Source: an uncultured beta proteobacterium (GTDB lineage: Bacteria > Pseudomonadota > Gammaproteobacteria > Burkholderiales > Burkholderiaceae_C). From it: a stretch of DNA of 20,020 nt. The position numbers and the translations under genes are program-made. The DNA lies in assembly GCA_903944555.1 (NCBI GenBank), contig CAJASG010000236.1, positions 1 through 20,020 of the forward strand, written 5' to 3'. Below, piece by piece: positions 15,733 to 20,020 of the stretch (its first letter is position 1; the number at the start of each line of letters is the position of its first letter). The notes under the pieces were generated by a model. It was not told the origin of the DNA. It saw nothing but the letters and a program-made list of their open reading frames with translations, and searched no databases.

Positions 15733-16140
15733 GTGAAATTTATTTTTGACAACTGGATGTTGATCGCGATTGCCATGACTTCGGGCATTCTGCTTTTTCT
15801 GCCCGTCATTCAGGGCGCGGTGAGCGCCGGCTTGAGCCCAGCCGCTGCGGTGCAGTTGATCAACCGGGAAAAAGCCGTGGTGATTGATATCTGCGAACCT
15901 GGTGAATTTGCAGCGGGGCATGTGGTCGGTTCCAGGAATATTCCAATGGGCGAGTTGGAAGCCAAGCTGGCTGGCGCGGTGAAGAATAAGGCGCTTCCTC
16001 TGATATTGGTGTGCCAGTCGGGCGCCCGCTCGGGTCGTGCGCTGGCGATTGCCAAGAAACTGGGCTACGAGCAGGCCCAATCGTTGGGTGGCGGGCTTGC
16101 GGCCTGGAAAGCGGCTAACCTGCCGATTGAAAAAGCCTGA
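15733..16140 (+). CDS. Rhodanese-like protein with N-terminal membrane anchor (YibN-like)
   Basis: A 135-residue protein with one N-terminal membrane segment (about residues 9-28) and a single rhodanese domain. The active-site loop is CQSGARS with the sulfur-carrying Cys present. The domain should lie at the cytoplasmic face; its sulfur acceptor is unknown. The start is a GTG with AAGGA 5 bases upstream. The order rhodanese-grxC-secB-gpsA matches E. coli yibN-grxC-secB-gpsA, and this gene is probably first in that operon. Confidence 0.9.
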   Translation: MKFIFDNWMLIAIAMTSGILLFLPVIQGAVSAGLSPAAAVQLINREKAVVIDICEPGEFAAGHVVGSRNIPMGELEAKLAGAVKNKALPLILVCQSGARSGRALAIAKKLGYEQAQSLGGGLAAWKAANLPIEKA

Positions 16141-16184
16141 CGCTTTTTCTCTCTACGTTTCCCCCAAAAAAAAAGGTTGTCGTT

Positions 16185-16445
16185 ATGCAAGCCGTCAAGA
16201 TGTACACCACTGCTGTCTGCCCCTATTGCGTGCAGGCCAAGCGCATTCTCAAATCCAAAGGTGTAGAGCACATTGAAGAAGTGCGCATCGATGCCAATCC
16301 AGAGGAGCGGATGAAGATGATGGAGATCACCGGTCGCCGTACGGTGCCGCAGATTTTCATTGGTCAAACCCATGTCGGCGGTTGCGATGACCTGATGGCG
16401 TTGGACGGGCAGGGTGGGCTGCTGCCTCTGCTGCAAGCCGCCTGA
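16185..16445 (+). CDS. grxC: Glutaredoxin 3
   Basis: A dithiol glutaredoxin of 86 residues with the redox-active CPYC at about residues 12-15, the cis-proline motif TVPQIFI and the glutathione-binding GGCDDL. It reduces disulfides and glutathionylated proteins with glutathione in the cytoplasm. The ATG at 16185 has AAGG 8 bases upstream, next to a run of nine A. It is the second gene of the rhodanese-grxC-secB group, and secB follows after 47 bases. Confidence 0.95.
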   Translation: MQAVKMYTTAVCPYCVQAKRILKSKGVEHIEEVRIDANPEERMKMMEITGRRTVPQIFIGQTHVGGCDDLMALDGQGGLLPLLQAA

Positions 16446-16492
16446 GATAATTCAGCGTTAATTCCTAATATTTCCTTTGAAAGAGTTTTTTC

Positions 16493-16948
16493 ATGGCCGA
16501 TCAAGATCCCGTATTCCAAATTCAGCGCGTGTACCTCAAGGAGGCATCGCTGGAGCAACCTAACTCCCCTGGGATCTTGCTGGAGCAAGAGAACCCCGTG
16601 GTGGACATCCAGTTGGGCGTGGAAGCGAGTCCTGTCGCCGATGGGATCTATGAAGTCTGCGTGACAGCGACTGTGCAGACCAAAATCAAGGACAAGACGG
16701 TGTTTCTGGTCGAAGCCAAGCAGGCCGGAATTTTTGAAATTCGCAACCTGCCCCAAGACCAGCTCAGCCAGATCATGGGTATTGCTTGCCCCCAAATCGT
16801 GTACCCCTATTTGCGCGGCAATGTGGCAGACCTGATCCAGCGTGGTGGTTTCCCACCCGTGCACCTGTCGGAAATCAACTTCCAGGCGATGTACGAGCAG
16901 CAGCAAAAGGACGCCGAAGGCGCTCCTGCCGGCAGCTTGCCACAGTAA
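16493..16948 (+). CDS. secB: Protein-export chaperone SecB
   Basis: A 151-residue tetrameric chaperone that keeps preproteins unfolded and delivers them to SecA. Family features seen are [14 protein letters not shown] at the N-terminus, [14 protein letters not shown] in the core, and the conserved [27 protein letters not shown]. The C-terminal tail is a little longer than in E. coli and ends in GAPAGSLPQ. The ATG at 16493 is preceded by GAAAGAG at a normal distance. Between its stop and gpsA lies only a copy of the interspersed repeat. Confidence 0.97.
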   Translation: MADQDPVFQIQRVYLKEASLEQPNSPGILLEQENPVVDIQLGVEASPVADGIYEVCVTATVQTKIKDKTVFLVEAKQAGIFEIRNLPQDQLSQIMGIACPQIVYPYLRGNVADLIQRGGFPPVHLSEINFQAMYEQQQKDAEGAPAGSLPQ

Positions 16949-16960
16949 TTTTTTAAGCTA

Positions 16961-17017
16961 TTTAGGCCTCTAGCCCCCGTATTCATTGCGCAAGCAGCTA
17001 TGAAAATAATAGTAATG
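16961..17017 (-). repeat. Interspersed repeat, copy 3
   Basis: Inverted relative to copies 1 and 2. On the minus strand it reads TAGCTGCTTGCGCA, then a diverged centre, then GGGGGCTAGAGGCCTAAA. Its right end on the plus strand (from 16996) runs into the gpsA coding sequence, including its ATG at 17000. Confidence 0.82.
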
Positions 17018-18016
17018 GGTGCGGGTGCCTGGGGAACTGCCTTGGCGGTGAGCGCTTGTCGCGACCCGCAGGCACCGCACCAGGTGACCCTGTGGGCCCG
17101 TGATGCTGCGCAAACCAGTGCCATGGAGCAACTGCGGGAAAACCAGCGTTATCTGCCGGGGGTGGCATTGCCCCCCAGCCTTTGCCTGAGTGCGCAGGGT
17201 TGGCCTGAATTGGCCGACGCGCTGACCGCGCAGGATCTGGTGATTGTGGCGTCCCCCATGGCCGGTTTGCGTGGGCTGCTGAGCCAACTCAATGGAAGTG
17301 CCGCTGCCGTGGCGTGGCTGTGCAAAGGGTTTGAGGCTGGCATTGGCCAGGCCCACGGACTGATGGGCCATGAGGTGCAAGCCCAAGTGGCACCCACCTT
17401 GCACGCGGGCGTGCTGAGTGGCCCCAGCTTTGCGCAAGAGGTGGCACAAGGCAAGCCGACTGCCCTCGTGGCTGCCAGCGCGCACCAGCATGTGCGTGAT
17501 GCACTGGTGCAAGCGTTTCACAGTCCCACGCTTCGGGTCTATGCCAACGACGATGTGGTCGGGGTGGAAGTGGGCGGGGCGGTGAAAAACGTACTGGCCA
17601 TTGCCACCGGGCTGTGTGATGGCCTGCAACTGGGCTTGAACGCCCGGGCGGCACTGATTACCCGCGGCTTGGCTGAAATGACCCGCTTGGGGCTGGCACT
17701 GGGCGCCCGGGCAGAAACCTTCATGGGATTGAGCGGTTTGGGTGATCTGGTGCTGACCGCCACGGGCGACCTTTCGCGCAACCGCAGTGTCGGCCTGGCC
17801 TTGGCACAGGGCAAAACACTGCAGCAGGCTGTGCAAGCCCTTGGCCATGTGGCCGAAGGTGTGTACAGCGCACGCACCGTGGTGCAGCGGGCACATAGCC
17901 TGGGGGTCGAGATGCCGATCGCCCAGAGCGTCGTCGATTTGCTGGATGGACGCATGCTGCCCGCGCAGGCGGTCGCGACCCTAATGGGGCGCGGACCGGC
18001 TGCAGAGGGCGTCTAG
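17000..18016 (+). CDS. gpsA: Glycerol-3-phosphate dehydrogenase [NAD(P)+]
   Basis: Makes sn-glycerol 3-phosphate from dihydroxyacetone phosphate for phospholipid synthesis. The 338 residues begin with the Rossmann strand and loop [16 protein letters not shown]. Later motifs are [10 protein letters not shown], the catalytic-Lys segment [24 protein letters not shown] and SRNRSVG. The ATG at 17000 was chosen because residues KIIV form the first strand of the NAD-binding fold; the in-frame ATG at 17015 would lose it. No good Shine-Dalgarno is present. The start codon and first codons lie in the end of an interspersed repeat. The C-terminus converges on cphA with three bases between the stops. Confidence 0.96.
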   Translation: MKIIVMGAGAWGTALAVSACRDPQAPHQVTLWARDAAQTSAMEQLRENQRYLPGVALPPSLCLSAQGWPELADALTAQDLVIVASPMAGLRGLLSQLNGSAAAVAWLCKGFEAGIGQAHGLMGHEVQAQVAPTLHAGVLSGPSFAQEVAQGKPTALVAASAHQHVRDALVQAFHSPTLRVYANDDVVGVEVGGAVKNVLAIATGLCDGLQLGLNARAALITRGLAEMTRLGLALGARAETFMGLSGLGDLVLTATGDLSRNRSVGLALAQGKTLQQAVQALGHVAEGVYSARTVVQRAHSLGVEMPIAQSVVDLLDGRMLPAQAVATLMGRGPAAEGV

Positions 18017-18019
18017 CCC

Positions 18020-20020
18020 CTACTCGGCGGCTTTGACTTTGGCGGCGATGTAGGCCAGTGCCTCTTCCACCTGGTCCACCAAAATCAAGCACAGCTCTCC
18101 GGGTTTGAGTTTGTCCATGGCCGTGTCAATGGCCAAAAACTCTCCGTGAATCTCTGAAGAAGCGGTGGTGCGGGTTGCATTGGCCAAACCTTCGCGCAGC
18201 AGTGCAATCACCTCGCCGTCTTGTCGGCCGCGCTGGCACTGGTCTTCAAACAAGATGACTTCGTCAAACGCTTCGCCCAAAATCTCGGTTTGTTGGCGTA
18301 TGTCCTGGTCTCTTCGGTCGCCCGCACCGCTGATCACCACGGATCGGCGTGTCGCTGGCATGGCTTCTACGGCTTGTACCAAGGCCAGCATGGCGTCCGG
18401 GTTGTGGCCGTAGTCGGCAATGACGGTTGCACCGCGGTGCTGGAACAGGTTGAAGCGCCCTTGGGCGTTGTCGCTGTCGTTGGAGAAATTGGCGAGGCCG
18501 CTGCGAATGGTGTCCCAGTCCAGGCCCAGCCCCCACACGGCAGCAACCGAAGCCATCACGTTCTCGACCTGAAATCCGATCGCACCGCCCATGGTGATGG
18601 GAATTTCTGACAGGGCAATGGTTTGCTGAAAGTCTCCTTTGGCAGCAACCAGTTGCCCATTTTCGACGTACACCACCGCTTGCCCTTGGGCACGGTGCGT
18701 GGCCATGACCGGGTGCGACTTGTCGGCGGCAAAAAAAGTCACGCGCCCTTTGCACTTGCTGGCCATGGCCGCAACGATTGGGTCGGTGGCATTCAAAACC
18801 GCCACACCGGTTTGCGCCACGTTCTGAACAATGACGCGCTTGAGCACGGCAAGGTCCTGCACGGTGGTGATGTAGTTCAAGCCCAGGTGGTCGCCGCTTC
18901 CAACGTTGGTCACTACCGCCACATCGCAGCGGTCAAAGGCCAGGCCTTCGCGCAGCACGCCACCGCGTGCCGTTTCCAGCACGGCGGCATCCACGTCAGG
19001 GTGCAGCAGGACGCTGCGTGCGCTTTTAGGGCCGCTGCAGTCGCCGGTATCAATGCAGTTGCCATCCACATAGACACCATCGGTGTTGGTCATGCCGACA
19101 CACAGGCCGCTGTGGCTTAGCAGGTGCGAAATGACCCGCACCGTCGTTGTTTTGCCATTTGTTCCGGTTACCGCCACGACAGGGATGCGTCCATTTTGTC
19201 CATTTTTGAACATGCTGGAAATAATGGCTTCGCCTACCGCACGGCCTTTTCCGAATGACGGTGTCAGGTGCATGCGCAAGCCCGGCGCTGCGTTGACTTC
19301 CACAATGCCGCCGCCCAGTTCTTCGATGGGACGAAGAATGCTGTCGCACACCAAATCGACACCGCACACGTCCAGACCCACCATGTGGGCCGCAGCAATG
19401 GCGCGCGCTGCCACTTCGGGGTGCACATCGTCGGTGACATCGGTGGCAGAGCCGCCGGTGGAGAGGTTCGCGTTGTTGCGCAAATTGACGCGCTGTCCGA
19501 TGGCCGGCACGGAGTCGGCGGTAAACCCTTGCCCCGCCAGGCAGGCGTGTACAATGTCGTCAAAACGAATTTTGGTCAGAGATGTCGAGTGTCCTGATCC
19601 GCGTTTCGGATCCAGGTTGACTTGCTCGACCAACTGGGTAATGGTGTTGACGCCATCACCCACTACCTTAGGCGGGTCCCGGCGCGCAGCGGCCACCAGC
19701 TTGTCACCGACCACCAGCAAGCGGAAATCGTTGCCTGGCATGTACTTTTCGACCAGCACGTCATCACGAAACTCTGCTGCTACGGCGTAGGCTTTGATGA
19801 GCTGGTCTTTGTCCGTGATGTTGACAGTGACTCCCTTGCCCTGGTTGCCGTCCTGTGGCTTGACGACCACGGGCAGTCCCACCTCCAGGGCTGCCACCCA
19901 GGCGTCTTCGGCATCACTGACGGAGCGCCCCCTGGGAACCGGACCGCCAGCTGCGGCCAACAGTTTGTTGGTGAGTTCCTTGTCCTGCGCGATCGCTTCC
20001 GCAATGGCGCTGGTGATGTC
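18020..20020 (-). CDS. cphA: Cyanophycin synthetase, 5' part cut by window edge
   Basis: Builds cyanophycin, a poly-aspartate backbone with arginine side chains used as a nitrogen store, from Asp, Arg and ATP. The 666 visible residues cover the ATP-grasp domain (VVVKPQDGNQGKGVTV, VEKYMPGNDFRLLVVG, EVNAAPGLRMHL) and the Mur ligase-like domain (P-loop GTNGKTTTV, encoded near 19145-19170; then NVGSGDHLG, and DYGHNPDAM in the C-terminal part). The frame is open to the right edge with normal CphA sequence (Asp-Ile-Thr-Ser-Ala-Ile-Ala-Glu), so the TTG near 19960 is internal. About 60-210 N-terminal residues should lie outside. Many betaproteobacteria have two cphA paralogues side by side; which one this is cannot be decided. 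Confidence 0.95.
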   Translation of the reverse strand, partial: DITSAIAEAIAQDKELTNKLLAAAGGPVPRGRSVSDAEDAWVAALEVGLPVVVKPQDGNQGKGVTVNITDKDQLIKAYAVAAEFRDDVLVEKYMPGNDFRLLVVGDKLVAAARRDPPKVVGDGVNTITQLVEQVNLDPKRGSGHSTSLTKIRFDDIVHACLAGQGFTADSVPAIGQRVNLRNNANLSTGGSATDVTDDVHPEVAARAIAAAHMVGLDVCGVDLVCDSILRPIEELGGGIVEVNAAPGLRMHLTPSFGKGRAVGEAIISSMFKNGQNGRIPVVAVTGTNGKTTTVRVISHLLSHSGLCVGMTNTDGVYVDGNCIDTGDCSGPKSARSVLLHPDVDAAVLETARGGVLREGLAFDRCDVAVVTNVGSGDHLGLNYITTVQDLAVLKRVIVQNVAQTGVAVLNATDPIVAAMASKCKGRVTFFAADKSHPVMATHRAQGQAVVYVENGQLVAAKGDFQQTIALSEIPITMGGAIGFQVENVMASVAAVWGLGLDWDTIRSGLANFSNDSDNAQGRFNLFQHRGATVIADYGHNPDAMLALVQAVEAMPATRRSVVISGAGDRRDQDIRQQTEILGEAFDEVILFEDQCQRGRQDGEVIALLREGLANATRTTASSEIHGEFLAIDTAMDKLKPGELCLILVDQVEEALAYIAAKVKAAE

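Noticed and set aside
16161..16174. C5A9 run before grxC as a slippage site
   Set aside because: It is outside any coding frame, so slippage would not change a protein; it simply precedes the AAGG ribosome-binding sequence.
16970..17896. Minus-strand frame of about 300 codons across gpsA
   Set aside because: Opposite a firmly identified enzyme, His/Gln-rich and without motifs.
1..20020. tRNA or rRNA genes, CRISPR arrays, insertion sequences, prophage genes
   Set aside because: Looked for and not seen; the only repeated element is the ~55-bp interspersed repeat.

Overview
The window is ordinary chromosomal DNA, apparently from a betaproteobacterium of the order Burkholderiales, most likely family Comamonadaceae (Rhodoferax/Polaromonas-like). 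This is inferred from the fmdB-DUF502-aspS-nudB gene order, the secB/gpsA block, a cyanophycin synthetase, moderately high GC, and a short intergenic repeat of a kind I remember from Comamonadaceae. No mobile element, phage, CRISPR array, tRNA or rRNA was seen. Coding density is very high and no gene-free stretch exceeds about 150 bases.

Layout, left to right. (1) 1-5025, plus strand: the end of ubiB (ubiquinone synthesis), a FmdB-type zinc-ribbon protein, a DUF502 membrane protein, aspS, an intrinsic terminator and nudB. (2) 5022-6982, plus strand: an endonuclease/exonuclease/phosphatase-family protein (YbhP-like) and a ClsB-type cardiolipin synthase, joined to nudB by short stop/start overlaps. 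(3) 7085-9073, plus strand: a divergent GTP cyclohydrolase I, a short BLUF blue-light receptor and a DUF429 protein in a tight row. (4) 9086-12522, minus strand: a SulP anion transporter, then a diguanylate cyclase whose stop codon overlaps the start of a MinD/FlhG-like ATPase. (5) 12574-15619, minus strand: gpmA, the S41 protease ctpA and a MoeB/ThiF-type E1-like enzyme. (6) 15733-18016, plus strand: rhodanese, grxC, secB and gpsA, a block conserved widely in Proteobacteria. (7) 18020 to the right edge, minus strand: cyanophycin synthetase, cut off at its 5' end.

Three copies of one roughly 55-bp interspersed repeat lie at 6975-7026, 12523-12579 and 16961-17017. Each sits at a gene junction and supplies part of a coding boundary: the stop codon of clsB, the stop codon of the MoeB-like gene (with the TTG start of sulP at its other end), and the start codon and first codons of gpsA. 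This is the clearest non-gene structure in the window.

The most suggestive possible new system is folE-BLUF-DUF429, where a light sensor without its own output domain is translated directly behind a pterin-forming enzyme. The coupled diguanylate cyclase/MinD-like pair on the opposite strand is the second candidate. Both are hypotheses from gene arrangement and intact active-site residues, not demonstrated functions.
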